NCBI GenBank assembly: GCA_045564915.1
Contig: JBJLGL010000011.1
Span: 248,001-312,000 of the forward strand
Direction: 5' to 3'
Length of the DNA: 64,000 nucleotides
Origin: JAQWRV01 sp045564915
GTDB taxonomy: Bacteria > Pseudomonadota > Alphaproteobacteria > Rhodospirillales > Rhodospirillaceae
The notes below the pieces were generated by a model that was given only the letters and a program-made list of their open reading frames with translations, was not told where the DNA came from and ran no database searches. Numbering within the stretch: the stretch's first letter is position 1; every line of letters starts with the position of its first letter. Of the stretch, positions 51,960 to 61,546 are shown piece by piece. The position numbers were made by a program, and so were the translations under genes.

Positions 51960-52688
51960 TTAAGAGCCATTCTCTTCCAGCTTTTTGTCAATTATTTGAG
52001 CCATAAACTCGTAACCCCGATTACCTTCTACTTTGACATCATTAATGAAAAAGGTGGGAGTAGAGGCAATTTTATAAAGATTACTTGCTGTTTCTTGGAC
52101 TGTCCGAATAGCCGTCATAATGCCCTCATTTTCAAGGCACGCATTCACATCATTTTCATTCATACCTGCCAGTTTTGCGTATGAAGTAAGAGGTTTAATA
52201 GGCTCTTTAGACATCACCCAGGTCGCCTGCTGGCGGAACATGAGATTTAACATTGCCTGACCACGATCACCAGATGCGCAGCGGGCTAACATGGCACCTG
52301 CCATGGCTAGACCATCGAGCGGGAAATCCCGAAACACCAATCGAACTTTACCTGTTTCCAAATAATTTTTTTTGATTTCAGGCAAAACTGTGTTGTGAAA
52401 AGTTGCACAATGACTGCAAGTCAAAGACGCGTATTCGACAATAGTCACCGGCGCGGCCGGGTCGCCGTAAATCATTTCTCGGTAGACCGGCCCGCTTGTT
52501 GCTGCAGCATTGTCTTGTGCAACTTCCTGGGCCATTAACCTCAGAGAATCGTCAGTTCGTGAGGTCTTGGCTGGGGCTGTAACTGCAGGATCTCCATCAG
52601 ATGCAGCTTTCTCAGCTTGGGATGCATTACCCGTCAGCGTTAAACTCAAGGTAGTTAAACTGAAAATGGCTGCGGCAAAGGGTTTCAA
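51960..52688 (-). CDS. DsbA-like thiol oxidoreductase
   Basis: 242 residues from TTG 52688 with AAGGA upstream. A signal peptide (FAAAIFSLTTLSLTLTG) is followed by a variable linker (~25-65) and a thioredoxin-like domain with the active-site pair in LTCSHCATFH (CSHC, ~95-98) and the cis-Pro at STPTFFINDVKVEGNRGYEF (~210-229). It should introduce or exchange disulfides in the periplasm. It lies 57 bp upstream of smc on the same strand, the conserved alphaproteobacterial position. Confidence 0.9.
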   Translation of the reverse strand: MKPFAAAIFSLTTLSLTLTGNASQAEKAASDGDPAVTAPAKTSRTDDSLRLMAQEVAQDNAAATSGPVYREMIYGDPAAPVTIVEYASLTCSHCATFHNTVLPEIKKNYLETGKVRLVFRDFPLDGLAMAGAMLARCASGDRGQAMLNLMFRQQATWVMSKEPIKPLTSYAKLAGMNENDVNACLENEGIMTAIRTVQETASNLYKIASTPTFFINDVKVEGNRGYEFMAQIIDKKLEENGS

Positions 52689-53075
52689 GGATCAATCCTT
52701 ACAATGTGAGTGTCAATATTTGCGATAATCCGCGAAAGGTTGGGTATTTTAGGCTTACGAATGAGGGTACCGCAAGAGCGGAACCCATTACTCGAGAACG
52801 ATTTAGGGGTCTATTAGGCTGCCCATGCTTACAGGGCCAATCATTCCAACAGGCAAGAAATCTTATTGTCACGGATGTACAAGCAGTTTGATTAACGATT
52901 TAGAACCAAAATAGATCACATTTTGCCCTATGTATATTCGTTTGGGTCAGTTCTTTCTGAGTTGTTAGGCTTCTTATTTCATCTATGGCCCCAGAGAGGG
53001 ATCCCATAAACCTCCATGCTGACTGCAGGAGGAGATGTGCTGGGACGGTTCCCGAATATTAGGCCAAGAGTGAGA
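52689..53075. other. Non-coding region upstream of the DsbA-like gene
   Basis: 387 bases without a convincing gene. At 52765-52786 there is a hairpin GGGT-A-CCGC-AAGA-GCGG-A-ACCC: eight paired bases interrupted by one A-A mismatch, with a tetraloop. No T-run follows, so it is not an ordinary terminator; it lies about 80 bases before the DsbA-like start and could be part of its leader. Open frames here lack coding character. Confidence 0.4.
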
Positions 53076-53597
53076 TCAATCTAGTGTGCTGGCATCTGCT
53101 TCCCGTTTTTCTCGCAGTGTTCGACCGCGCCCTTGTGATAAGAGCCTTTGAAGACCCTCCTCATCCAATTTAGTGATGGATCCGATGGGGCAGCGGTCTG
53201 GCAAACCGCCGCCGCTATTCACTATAATGGAGTCGCCACCAAAACCGCACAGACGCCCATCTTTCGAAGTGAAACCAATGGCGTGGGCGAAGCGAAGGTT
53301 ATGGCAGGCTCGATCGAGTTGAATGTGGTAAGGGTGCTTGCGGCTTGGTGCCCAAACGATCAGATTATGCCGATTGAGTGGTTTCCAATCGTACAATGTC
53401 CGGAAAAAAATACACTGATTTGTTGTTTCTGGAAGCCGGTCAGGATATTGCTCCAAAACATAGTTTTCATCATTTGCTGTCTTGGGTTTGCTCGGTGCTG
53501 CCTCTTGGCTAAACGCGCCGGAATTTGAGGCTATGGTAAATGCTATCATCAGGGAAAGACATTCAATGCTCGCCCTATTTAATAAAAAACTCAACAT
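53076..53597 (-). CDS. Exported DUF6491-like protein
   Basis: About 173 residues; AAGGAG lies at suitable distance from both GTG 53600 and ATG 53597, the latter preferred. The signal peptide is weak (IECLSLMIAFTIASNSGAFS, cleavage near residue 31). Four cysteines are spaced through the mature part: QCIFF (~62), RACHNLRFA (~100), RLCGFGGDSI (~118) and RCPIGSI (~137), together with a D.CHNL-like motif. This resembles the DUF6491 family of small secreted proteins with unknown function. The Cys pattern suggests two disulfides. Confidence 0.7.
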   Translation of the reverse strand: MLSFLLNRASIECLSLMIAFTIASNSGAFSQEAAPSKPKTANDENYVLEQYPDRLPETTNQCIFFRTLYDWKPLNRHNLIVWAPSRKHPYHIQLDRACHNLRFAHAIGFTSKDGRLCGFGGDSIIVNSGGGLPDRCPIGSITKLDEEGLQRLLSQGRGRTLREKREADASTLD

Positions 53598-53790
53598 CAC
53601 TTCTGCTCCTTGAGTACGTGAGCTGTCCCTAGCTGCTTCGCAAAGTGATTACAGCAGTAGGGTGTTTTGCATATGTCTAATAAGAGTAGTTAATTGTGCA
53701 CGTTGACGCAGGAATATGGACATTGTGAGGCAATGAAAGCTCTATCTCTGATTGTATGCGAGGTGTGGCGCTCTAGTCACAGGCTAATTC

Positions 53791-54660
53791 CTAAAAACTG
53801 TATACAGCCCACAGTCCACCCAGGAACTGGTTGGATGACCCAACACCTTGATTTATTGTCGGTGTCTCCTGTATCGCTACAATTGGGCTATTCTTAGCGT
53901 CTCCGAGTAATTTGGAATACCCAATGTTACCGACCAGAGCCCATTGTCTTGACATCGCAAAGTTGCCGCCAAAGGCCAGGGAAATATCCTTAAATGTGGA
54001 AGTGGCATCAAACGCAGCCATGCCGGATGATGCAGACTGGACTGTCGTGACGCCAAAGTAGGAGTCCATGTAGTTGCCGTCGGCCCACGTAGTGCTAATT
54101 GATCCGGTGACGGCTAAGCGCTCAGACCTGTAAATTGCGACCCCTAGATCAGTAGTGATTGTAAGTCCTGAATGGCCACTAGCGATATCTTGCCGACCAC
54201 GTACGCGTAGCCGAGCTGGACCCATGGAGTAACTAGCAAATAGACCAAGCTCTATGCTAGTTCCCACATCCCCCAGGCCCGCCAGGTCTTGGCTATCACT
54301 TTCATCGCGGCCAAAATCGATATTCACCAGTGGGCCTGCCCTAAAGTTTTCTGATCTAAACAAACTATCACTGCCGAAGACATTCACTCTGATTTGATTG
54401 TTATCAACTTGCACCAAGTCTCTATAGCGCAAAGAAATAAGTGGGGCAGCTTTGATGTTGTAGTCGTCAGATCCTTCGTAGGCAGGGGCGAAAACTGGGC
54501 CAATCCCCACTCGTATATTAGTAATGCCAGGAATTACGACATCGGTTACATCGCTAAGCGTGTCTGTTACATTCGACAGTAACCCATCAATAGACTGTGC
54601 CTGCGCTTGAGAGGTTGCTATGCATAAAGCAACACTAGCGATTCTGAATCCAAGGCGCAT
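53791..54660 (-). CDS. MipA/OmpV family outer-membrane protein
   Basis: 289 residues with a signal peptide (FRIASVALCIATSQAQA, cleavage near QAQS). The mature part begins with NIRVGIGPVFAPAYEGSDDYNIKAAPLISLRYRDLV split over ~48-83, the MipA/OmpV signature, and continues with amphipathic beta strands ending in GGLWAVYSF, a Phe-terminated strand typical of outer-membrane barrels. Family members scaffold murein enzymes or act as OM channels; the exact role is not known. AAGGGAAG precedes ATG 54660. Confidence 0.87.
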   Translation of the reverse strand: MRLGFRIASVALCIATSQAQAQSIDGLLSNVTDTLSDVTDVVIPGITNIRVGIGPVFAPAYEGSDDYNIKAAPLISLRYRDLVQVDNNQIRVNVFGSDSLFRSENFRAGPLVNIDFGRDESDSQDLAGLGDVGTSIELGLFASYSMGPARLRVRGRQDIASGHSGLTITTDLGVAIYRSERLAVTGSISTTWADGNYMDSYFGVTTVQSASSGMAAFDATSTFKDISLAFGGNFAMSRQWALVGNIGYSKLLGDAKNSPIVAIQETPTINQGVGSSNQFLGGLWAVYSF

Positions 54661-54752
54661 ACACTTCCCTTTTTCTGATAAAATTCAAGATTACAAAAGA
54701 ATCATACGGGAAAATAGATTCGCCGTACAGCTACATACTCTTTTTGCTAAGA

Positions 54753-55274
54753 TTAGCATCGCGTCTTTATGCGTGCTCCTAACCTAGCAAGGGCTTTTCG
54801 CAACGGTGTAGATTCAGGCACGCTGATTTCGCGTTCGGCAGCAGCAATGGACTCTTCGCTTAGTGGAGGCGGTTCTGGCCAAGTTCTGGTAGTTTTAATA
54901 GTAGCTAGTGGGCCTTGGCTGACTTTGATTCTCTTTATGGTCCCTGGGCCTAAGAATGTATTAACGCGTTCTATAATGGCCGAGGCTTGCGGTTGAATCA
55001 GGGTTGCTGCTGCTCCGCTAGCCACGCGAAGATACAAGGTTCCATTTGAATTATGGCCACGTTCGAAATGTATTTTGTCCGGGACACTCACGGTCGCCAG
55101 GTCGCGTCCTACAATCTCATCCCATCTTCCGATGATTTGTCCTGCAGCGAACCCTCTCTTGCCCAGAGCCGGGCGCGCCACACGTTCCATTATTGCCGCT
55201 ATGCCAAGAAGCCCTCGGGCGACGCGGTTCGATTCAGATTTTCCGGACCTTGCTTTGTTTCTTACACTCGCCAT
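54753..55274 (-). CDS. dciA: DUF721 / DciA-like replicative helicase-loading protein
   Basis: About 173 residues from ATG 55274 (ATG 55280 is equally possible). The KH-like domain is shown by IIGRWDEIVGRDLATVSVPDKIHF (~47-70), GTLYLRVASGAAATLIQPQ (~78-96) and VNTFLGPGTIKRIKVSQGP (~104-122). The C-terminal ~45 residues form a Pro/Glu-rich linker and a helical tail. DciA proteins load the DnaB helicase in bacteria lacking DnaC. It is divergent from mutY with 67 bp between. Confidence 0.85.
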   Translation of the reverse strand: MASVRNKARSGKSESNRVARGLLGIAAIMERVARPALGKRGFAAGQIIGRWDEIVGRDLATVSVPDKIHFERGHNSNGTLYLRVASGAAATLIQPQASAIIERVNTFLGPGTIKRIKVSQGPLATIKTTRTWPEPPPLSEESIAAAEREISVPESTPLRKALARLGARIKTRC

Positions 55275-55341
55275 AAGCATGAGTGTATCCTATTTAGAGA
55301 ATCTTTATAATCTATTTGGGGCTACATAACTGTCATCCACT

Positions 55342-56421
55342 ATGGTTGTTCAAGCTCGGGCACAAGATCTATTGAAATGGTACGACCGTCACAGACGCAG
55401 TTTGCCCTGGCGTGTGCTGCCGGGCGAGGTCACGGACCCTTACGCTGTTTGGTTGAGCGAGATTATGCTCCAGCAAACAACTGTTATGGCTGTAAAGCCC
55501 TACTTCAGAAGATTCTTGGAGCGGTGGCCAACGGTAGAATCACTCGCAGCAGCAGGGTTGGACGAGATTCTCACGGAATGGGCAGGTCTTGGCTATTATG
55601 CCCGCGCCCGCAACCTCCACGCCTGCGCAAAGCTGGTTACCCAAACCTGTGATGGTAGGTTTCCGAGTAACGAAGCAGACTTGAAGAAGCTGCCTGGTAT
55701 TGGAGAGTATACTGCAGCTGCCGTAACAGCGATCGCTTTTAACCGGTATGCTATTGTTGTTGATGCTAATGTGGAGCGCGTAATGGCCCGCCTTCATGCT
55801 GTTATGGTGCCTCTGCCAAAAGCCAAACGCCAATTAAAAGATTTCGCCGCAGTTTTGACTCCAAAAAGACGGCCAGGAGATTATGCACAGGCTGTGATGG
55901 ACCTTGGAGCAACTGTGTGCACACCAAAATCACCATCATGTAGCTTATGTCCTTGGCAAAAACCTTGTGCTGCACGGCGCCTGGGAATTGCAGCAGAATT
56001 GCCGCTTAAAGCACCCAAGACAGAAAGACCAGTTCGCAAGGGTACATGTTTCTGGCTAACGCGTCCTGACGGGGCGATTTTGCTGCGCCGTCGTCCCGAG
56101 ACGGGTTTGCTTGGTGGAATGATGGAAATACCGTCAACTCCCTGGTTAGAAGCGGGTTTATCTGCGGATGATACTTATGGCCACGCCCCAATTGTTGTAA
56201 CAGAGTCAAAATGGAGACGGCTACCGGGAATTGTGACTCACGCATTCACCCATTTTCATCTGGAATTATGTATAGAAATGGCCCTTATAACGGCGACCGA
56301 GGCCGAAATCGTTAGAAAAAAGAAAGATCTAATGTGGGTCCACCTCGACGCCATGGGTGACCATGCTTTACCTTCGGTTATGCGTAAGGTGGCAAAGCAT
56401 GCCATTAGAACGGGTTATTGA
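55342..56421 (+). CDS. mutY: A/G-specific adenine glycosylase
   Basis: 359 residues. LPWRVLPGEVTDPYAVWLSEIMLQQT (two segments, ~20-45) is the MutY N-terminus with the catalytic Glu region. LPGIGEYTAAA (~116-126) is the helix-hairpin-helix motif and VDANVERV (~138-145) holds the catalytic Asp. The [4Fe-4S] cysteines are C-x6-C-x2-C-x5-C in CTPKSPSCSLCPWQKPC (~193-209). The C-terminal NUDIX-like domain (~230-350) recognises 8-oxoG. It removes A opposite 8-oxoG. It precedes maeB by 32 bp. Confidence 0.95.
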   Translation: MVVQARAQDLLKWYDRHRRSLPWRVLPGEVTDPYAVWLSEIMLQQTTVMAVKPYFRRFLERWPTVESLAAAGLDEILTEWAGLGYYARARNLHACAKLVTQTCDGRFPSNEADLKKLPGIGEYTAAAVTAIAFNRYAIVVDANVERVMARLHAVMVPLPKAKRQLKDFAAVLTPKRRPGDYAQAVMDLGATVCTPKSPSCSLCPWQKPCAARRLGIAAELPLKAPKTERPVRKGTCFWLTRPDGAILLRRRPETGLLGGMMEIPSTPWLEAGLSADDTYGHAPIVVTESKWRRLPGIVTHAFTHFHLELCIEMALITATEAEIVRKKKDLMWVHLDAMGDHALPSVMRKVAKHAIRTGY

Positions 56422-56453
56422 TACCATGAAAAGTTATCAGTGTGAGGAAAGCA

Positions 56454-58757
56454 ATGTCGACTGATCAATCAACTGACAACAAGAATGACCTTAAGCAGGC
56501 GGCACTCCGTTATCACAGCAATCCGCAGCCCGGGAAACTTGAAGTTATTGCAACTAAGCCATTGGCTACTCAGCGAGATTTGGCCCTAGCTTACTCTCCT
56601 GGCGTGGCAGCGGCATGCGAAGCCATTGTCGAAAACCCCGTTGAAGCAGCGACATATACTAGCCGCGGTAACCTTGTAGCGGTGGTTTCAAATGGCACAG
56701 CTGTTCTTGGGCTTGGTGCGATTGGTGCGCTGGCATCTAAGCCTGTTATGGAGGGGAAGGCTGTTCTCTTTAAGAAATTTGCCGGTATCGATGTTTTTGA
56801 TATTGAGGTTGATGAACGAGACCCCCAAAAGCTAGTCGATGTTGTTGCCGCAATCGCGCCGACTTTCGGTGCAATTAATCTAGAAGATATTAAGGCGCCT
56901 GATTGTTTCATTGTTGAAAAAGCGCTGAGAGAGCGCTTGGACATTCCTGTGTTTCATGATGATCAGCATGGCACAGCTATTGTTGTCGCTGCGGCTATCG
57001 TCAACGCACTCAGCTTGGTGCGCAAACAGATAGAGGACATAAAATTAGTTTCGGCAGGCGGTGGGGCAGCAGGCATTGCTTGCCTTAACCAGTTGCTTGC
57101 ACTCGGGCTGAGGCGAGAGAATGTCATTTTGTCTGATCATAAGGGAGTGGTGTTCAGAGGGCGCACCGAGGACATTACAGATGAGAAAGCAGAGTACGCC
57201 GCTGACACAAAAGCCCGCACACTTGCCGACGCCATGCAAGGGGCAGACGTATTTCTAGGATTATCTGCACCCGGTATTGTCACTAGTGAAATGGTCAAAT
57301 CCATGTCCAGGAAGCCTATCATTATGGCTTTAGCTAACCCGGAACCAGAGATTAGGCCTGAAATAGCGAAGACAGCAGTGTCTGATGCTATCATTGCGAC
57401 TGGCCGGTCCGACTATCCAAATCAGGTTAATAACGTATTATGCTTTCCTTTCATCTTTAGAGCAGCGCTAGATGTTGGTGCTACCGAGATTAATGAAGAT
57501 ATGAAAGTAGCCTGCGTTAAGGCTATTGCAGACCTAGCAAGAAGTGCGACGTCAGATGTGGTCTCGGCTGCCTATGGGGGAGAGATGCTCCGATTTGGCG
57601 CTGAGTATCTTATTCCTAAACCTTTTGACCCAAGGTTAATTTCACGCATCTGCCCAGTCGTGGCCAAGGCAGCTATGGACTCTGGAGTTGCGACACGGCC
57701 GATAGAAGATCTAGGCGCATACGTAGACACACTTGAACAGTTTGTCTTCCGTACCGGATTAGTGATGAAGCCTATTTTTGACAAAGCGATTTCCAACCCT
57801 AAAAGAGTTGTGTTTGCAGAAGGGGAGGATGATCGAGTTCTCTTTGCGGTCAAGGTCTTGTTGGACGAGGGCATTGCTCAGCCCATTCTGGTTGGACGAC
57901 CACTCGTCATTTCTCACCGCACCAGGAAATTAGGCCTCGGGTTTGTTCCCGGAAAAGACTTTGAGGTTGTTAATCCTGAAGATGATCCGCGGTATTCGGA
58001 TTACTGGTCGACGTACCATTCTATGATGGAACGCAAGGGTGTGGCGGAGGAGACTGCGCGGACCATAGTGCGAACTAACTCAACTGTAATCGCTAGCCTT
58101 ATGGTGGCGAAAGGAGATGCGGATGCGATGATTTGTGGTGCCTCTGGCGAATACAAATGGCACCTAGAGTATGTCGAAGATATTCTTGGGTTATGTGATG
58201 GTGTGCGTGAGACTTCAGCTTTATCATTACTGGTGTTGGACCGGGGCCCGATCTTTATTGGCGACACTTATGTTTCCCAAGATCCGTCTGCGGAGGAAAT
58301 CGTTGATTTTACTATACGGGCTGCTGAAAAAGTCTCTGACTTCGGGCTTTTGCCTAAGGTGGCGCTGATTTCGGCATCTAATTTTGGGTCATCCCAGGAC
58401 CCTAATTCGCGAAAAATGCAGGCGGCCTTACAAATGTTGCAGGCAGACTGCGCGGGTCTAGAGGTTGAGGGGGAAATGCAGCCACATGTAGCCTTGGATG
58501 AGGATTTACGTCTTCGCCTCTTTCCTAACTCACGCCTGGAAGGCACTGCAAACCTTCTCATTATGCCCGGCATGGAAACTGCAAATACAGCATTCAGTTT
58601 GAGCCGTGCTCTTACCAATGCACTGCATGTAGGCCCCATTCTCATCGGAGTTGATAAGCCAGGTCACATAACAACCCCATCAGTGACGTCACGCGGACTA
58701 GTTAATCTTGCGGCTTTGGCGGTAATTGATGCGCAAATGCATAAAAGTGGCTCGTAA
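56454..58757 (+). CDS. maeB: NADP-dependent malic enzyme with phosphotransacetylase-like domain
   Basis: About 767 residues from ATG 56454 (GAGGAA upstream; an in-frame GTG at 56442 is less likely). The malic enzyme half has LALAYSPGVAAACE (~42-55), FHDDQHGTAIVV (~163-174) and VSAGGGAAG (~199-207) for NADP binding. From about residue 430 a phosphotransacetylase-like domain follows (VVFAEGEDDRVL ~444-455; GLEVEGEMQPHVAL ~664-677), which in MaeB is regulatory. It converts malate to pyruvate and CO2. Confidence 0.95.
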   Translation: MSTDQSTDNKNDLKQAALRYHSNPQPGKLEVIATKPLATQRDLALAYSPGVAAACEAIVENPVEAATYTSRGNLVAVVSNGTAVLGLGAIGALASKPVMEGKAVLFKKFAGIDVFDIEVDERDPQKLVDVVAAIAPTFGAINLEDIKAPDCFIVEKALRERLDIPVFHDDQHGTAIVVAAAIVNALSLVRKQIEDIKLVSAGGGAAGIACLNQLLALGLRRENVILSDHKGVVFRGRTEDITDEKAEYAADTKARTLADAMQGADVFLGLSAPGIVTSEMVKSMSRKPIIMALANPEPEIRPEIAKTAVSDAIIATGRSDYPNQVNNVLCFPFIFRAALDVGATEINEDMKVACVKAIADLARSATSDVVSAAYGGEMLRFGAEYLIPKPFDPRLISRICPVVAKAAMDSGVATRPIEDLGAYVDTLEQFVFRTGLVMKPIFDKAISNPKRVVFAEGEDDRVLFAVKVLLDEGIAQPILVGRPLVISHRTRKLGLGFVPGKDFEVVNPEDDPRYSDYWSTYHSMMERKGVAEETARTIVRTNSTVIASLMVAKGDADAMICGASGEYKWHLEYVEDILGLCDGVRETSALSLLVLDRGPIFIGDTYVSQDPSAEEIVDFTIRAAEKVSDFGLLPKVALISASNFGSSQDPNSRKMQAALQMLQADCAGLEVEGEMQPHVALDEDLRLRLFPNSRLEGTANLLIMPGMETANTAFSLSRALTNALHVGPILIGVDKPGHITTPSVTSRGLVNLAALAVIDAQMHKSGS

Positions 58758-58759
58758 AT

Positions 58760-60358
58760 ATGATCTTGCGGAAGTTATTTGTAGCTACGGTCAGTGTAGC
58801 GCTTCTAATTTCGCCTCTTCTAGCCCAGGACCAGTCTATCTTAAGGCGTGGCAATCTCCAGGATCCATACACTTTAGACCCCCAGCGTATTTCCACTGTT
58901 TACGAAAATAATATTATTCTCGATTTGTTTGAGGGTCTGGTGACGGTCAATACTGCTGCTCAGTTAACACCAGGGGTCGCTGAATCTTGGACAGTGTCAG
59001 GTGATGGTCTGAAATGGACATTCAAATTACGCCCCAATCTTGTATGGTCCGATGGGATACCACTGACAATTGAAGATGTTATTTTTTCTTTTCAGCGTCT
59101 ACTAGACCCAACGGCAAGATCCCAATATCCGCACCTATTCTATAGTCTAAAGAATGCTAAAGATGTTCATAGCGGCGATAAATCTCTAGAGATGCTCGGT
59201 GTGGAGGCTGGCGGAACTCACAAAGTTATCTTCCATCTAGAAAGCCCGGTTCCCAGCTTACCCGAACTTTTATCTAATGGCTTTTCTGTTATAGTGCCGC
59301 GTCACGCCATTGAGAAGTACGGCGATGAGTGGGCGATACCCGGGCGTATGCCATCAAACGGTGCGTTTTCATTAGCTAAGTGGCGTCCTCAGGAAAGCGT
59401 TAAGTTAATACGGAATGCCAATTATCGCGGTGTGGACGACGTCTTATTGCGCACAATTATTTATGTTCCAAGTGAGGATCAAGCTGCAGCTGTTGCACAA
59501 TTTAGATCCGGTATGCTCGACACTAATATGGGTTTCCCCCCTGCCCGCACTGCATGGCTGAAAGACAACTTTCCTGATGAGGTGCGCGTTGCACCTTATC
59601 TAATTACGTTCTACCTCACGTTTAACACTACTAAACCTGGTTTGTCTGATTCAAGAGTTCGGCGAGCACTTTCGCTAGCGATTGATCGAACAACTTTGGC
59701 CAGGCGCGTACTACGCTCTGGAGAGCAGGCAGCATGGACTTTTGTGCCGCCTTACGCTGCGAATTATGTCTCGCCTGATATTGGTGATTCTAGCCAATCC
59801 TTAGACCAGCGGCTTGAAGTGGCTCGCGCACTACTAGCAGAGGCGGGTTACGGCAAAAAGAATCCATTGCGTTTCAGTTACAGCGTGTCATCGGGAGAAG
59901 ATCGTATGCGTGTTGCGCATGCGGTTGTCGCAATGTGGAGTGCACTGGATGTCCAAGTGACCTTAAATAATACTGAGAGCAAGGTTTTATTTTCCCGCCT
60001 GCGCAGTGGTGACTTTGATGTTGGCTATGCTGCCTGGGCAGCTGATGTAAATGATGCTGCTAATTTTCTTGGAATTCTCCATAGTCAGTCGACCAACTCA
60101 AATTATTCTCGATTCTACAACTCAACTTACGACGCACTCCTTGACAAGGCTGTGCGTGCGGAAAGTGTTAAATCCCGCAACGCGCTATTATCCGAGGCTG
60201 AGGCAATTCTTTTGCAAGATGTCCCAATCGCGCCATTATTTTATGGTGTGAGCAAGTCCCTAGTCAGTCGCCATGTGATGGGGTGGCTCGACAACCCACG
60301 CGACCTACACCTCAGCCGCTATCTGAGCTTTTCTATGCAGTCGATAAGCGTGAATTAA
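58760..60358 (+). CDS. Oligopeptide-binding protein (SBP family 5), orphan
   Basis: 532 residues with a signal peptide (FVATVSVALLISPLLAQ, cleavage near AQD). PYTLDPQRISTVYENNIILDLFEGL (two parts, ~27-51) and VAESWTVSGDGLKWTFKLRPNL (~64-85) are typical of OppA/MppA-type proteins; FSLAKW (~207) and the VRRALSLAIDRTTLA element (~290-304) follow. It binds peptides for an ABC importer in the periplasm, but no permease or ATPase gene is near. It starts two bases after the maeB stop. Confidence 0.88.
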   Translation: MILRKLFVATVSVALLISPLLAQDQSILRRGNLQDPYTLDPQRISTVYENNIILDLFEGLVTVNTAAQLTPGVAESWTVSGDGLKWTFKLRPNLVWSDGIPLTIEDVIFSFQRLLDPTARSQYPHLFYSLKNAKDVHSGDKSLEMLGVEAGGTHKVIFHLESPVPSLPELLSNGFSVIVPRHAIEKYGDEWAIPGRMPSNGAFSLAKWRPQESVKLIRNANYRGVDDVLLRTIIYVPSEDQAAAVAQFRSGMLDTNMGFPPARTAWLKDNFPDEVRVAPYLITFYLTFNTTKPGLSDSRVRRALSLAIDRTTLARRVLRSGEQAAWTFVPPYAANYVSPDIGDSSQSLDQRLEVARALLAEAGYGKKNPLRFSYSVSSGEDRMRVAHAVVAMWSALDVQVTLNNTESKVLFSRLRSGDFDVGYAAWAADVNDAANFLGILHSQSTNSNYSRFYNSTYDALLDKAVRAESVKSRNALLSEAEAILLQDVPIAPLFYGVSKSLVSRHVMGWLDNPRDLHLSRYLSFSMQSISVN

Positions 60359-60553
60359 TGATGTTATGTATATATAAGCAGCAAAATAAACCACTCGTTA
60401 GATATTCAGGCTGATCAATCTAATTCGCCAATTGATCGTGTTGATTATACAATGTTTACGCTATACCACACCTTCAGTAACAAGCGGTTGACCCTCAGCG
60501 GAAATGAAGTACAAACCGTCATCAATAATTAATGTCAAAATAAAGGGCGTCGT

Positions 60554-61546
60554 ATGTCTGATACTTTCAAAGCGCTGATCGTCGACAATGCAGACGATTC
60601 GTATACTGCTTCAATTAGAGATTTATCGATTTCTGACCTTCCAGATGAGCCTGTGCTCATTGAGGTGTCCTATTCCACATTAAATTATAAGGATGGGCTA
60701 GCGGTAACCGGAAAGGGTAAGATCGTGCGCAAGTTTCCTATGGTGTGTGGCATTGATCTTGCTGGAACGGTAATTGATTCGGCTGATGGCCAATTCAGCG
60801 TAGGCGATAAAGTTCTTGTGAATGGCTGGGGATTGTCAGAAACCCACTGGGGCGGCTACACGCAGAAGCAAAGGGTAAAATCTGAATTTATTACGAAGGT
60901 ACCTGATCAGTTTTCAATGAGAGATACTATGGCTATTGGGACGGCCGGTTATACGGCAATGCTGTGCGTATTGGCCCTTGAAGATGCTGGAGTTAGCCCA
61001 GATCAGGGAGAAATTGTAGTGACCGGGGCTGCCGGCGGTGTAGGCTCTGTAGCTGTTGCTCTATTGGCTAAGCTAGGTTATCGCGTTGTTGCATCGACGG
61101 GTCGTCAAGAGGAATCCGAATATCTCATGTCACTTGGTGCATCAGATGTGATCGGCCGCGATGATCTTAGCCGTGAGGCTCGCCCAATGGAAAAAGGGCG
61201 TTGGGCCGGCGGGGTTGACTCAGTTGGCTCGAGAACGCTTGCAACTATGCTAGCCGAAACCAAGGAAGAAGGCGCTGTTGCCGCTTGTGGTTTGGCTGGT
61301 GGGGCCGACCTACCAACGACTGTGATGCCTTTTATATTACGCGGTGTGAAGCTGCTAGGGGTTAATTCTGTAACCTGTAAATCAGCACGTCGAGACCAAG
61401 CCTGGGAACGTTTGGCGAGAGACCTTGACATGGATAGGCTAACAGACATGACAACAGTTGAGCCCCTATCACGAGTGCCCGTGTTAGCAGAAGACATTCT
61501 AAGAGGACTAGTTCGAGGGCGGGTTGTCATTGACGTAAATGGTTGA
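60554..61546 (+). CDS. acuI: AcuI-type acrylyl-CoA reductase / quinone oxidoreductase
   Basis: 330 residues of the medium-chain dehydrogenase family. FKALIVDNADDSYTASI (~4-20), STLNYKDGLAVTG (~41-53), the NADPH-binding TGAAGGVGSVAVALL (~156-170) and LPTTVMPFILRGVKLLGVNS (~255-274) match the YhdH/AcuI family. AcuI reduces acrylyl-CoA to propionyl-CoA using NADPH and detoxifies acrylate from DMSP breakdown in marine bacteria. AAGGGCG precedes ATG 60554. No DMSP lyase gene is nearby, so the symbol rests on family resemblance. Confidence 0.85.
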   Translation: MSDTFKALIVDNADDSYTASIRDLSISDLPDEPVLIEVSYSTLNYKDGLAVTGKGKIVRKFPMVCGIDLAGTVIDSADGQFSVGDKVLVNGWGLSETHWGGYTQKQRVKSEFITKVPDQFSMRDTMAIGTAGYTAMLCVLALEDAGVSPDQGEIVVTGAAGGVGSVAVALLAKLGYRVVASTGRQEESEYLMSLGASDVIGRDDLSREARPMEKGRWAGGVDSVGSRTLATMLAETKEEGAVAACGLAGGADLPTTVMPFILRGVKLLGVNSVTCKSARRDQAWERLARDLDMDRLTDMTTVEPLSRVPVLAEDILRGLVRGRVVIDVNG

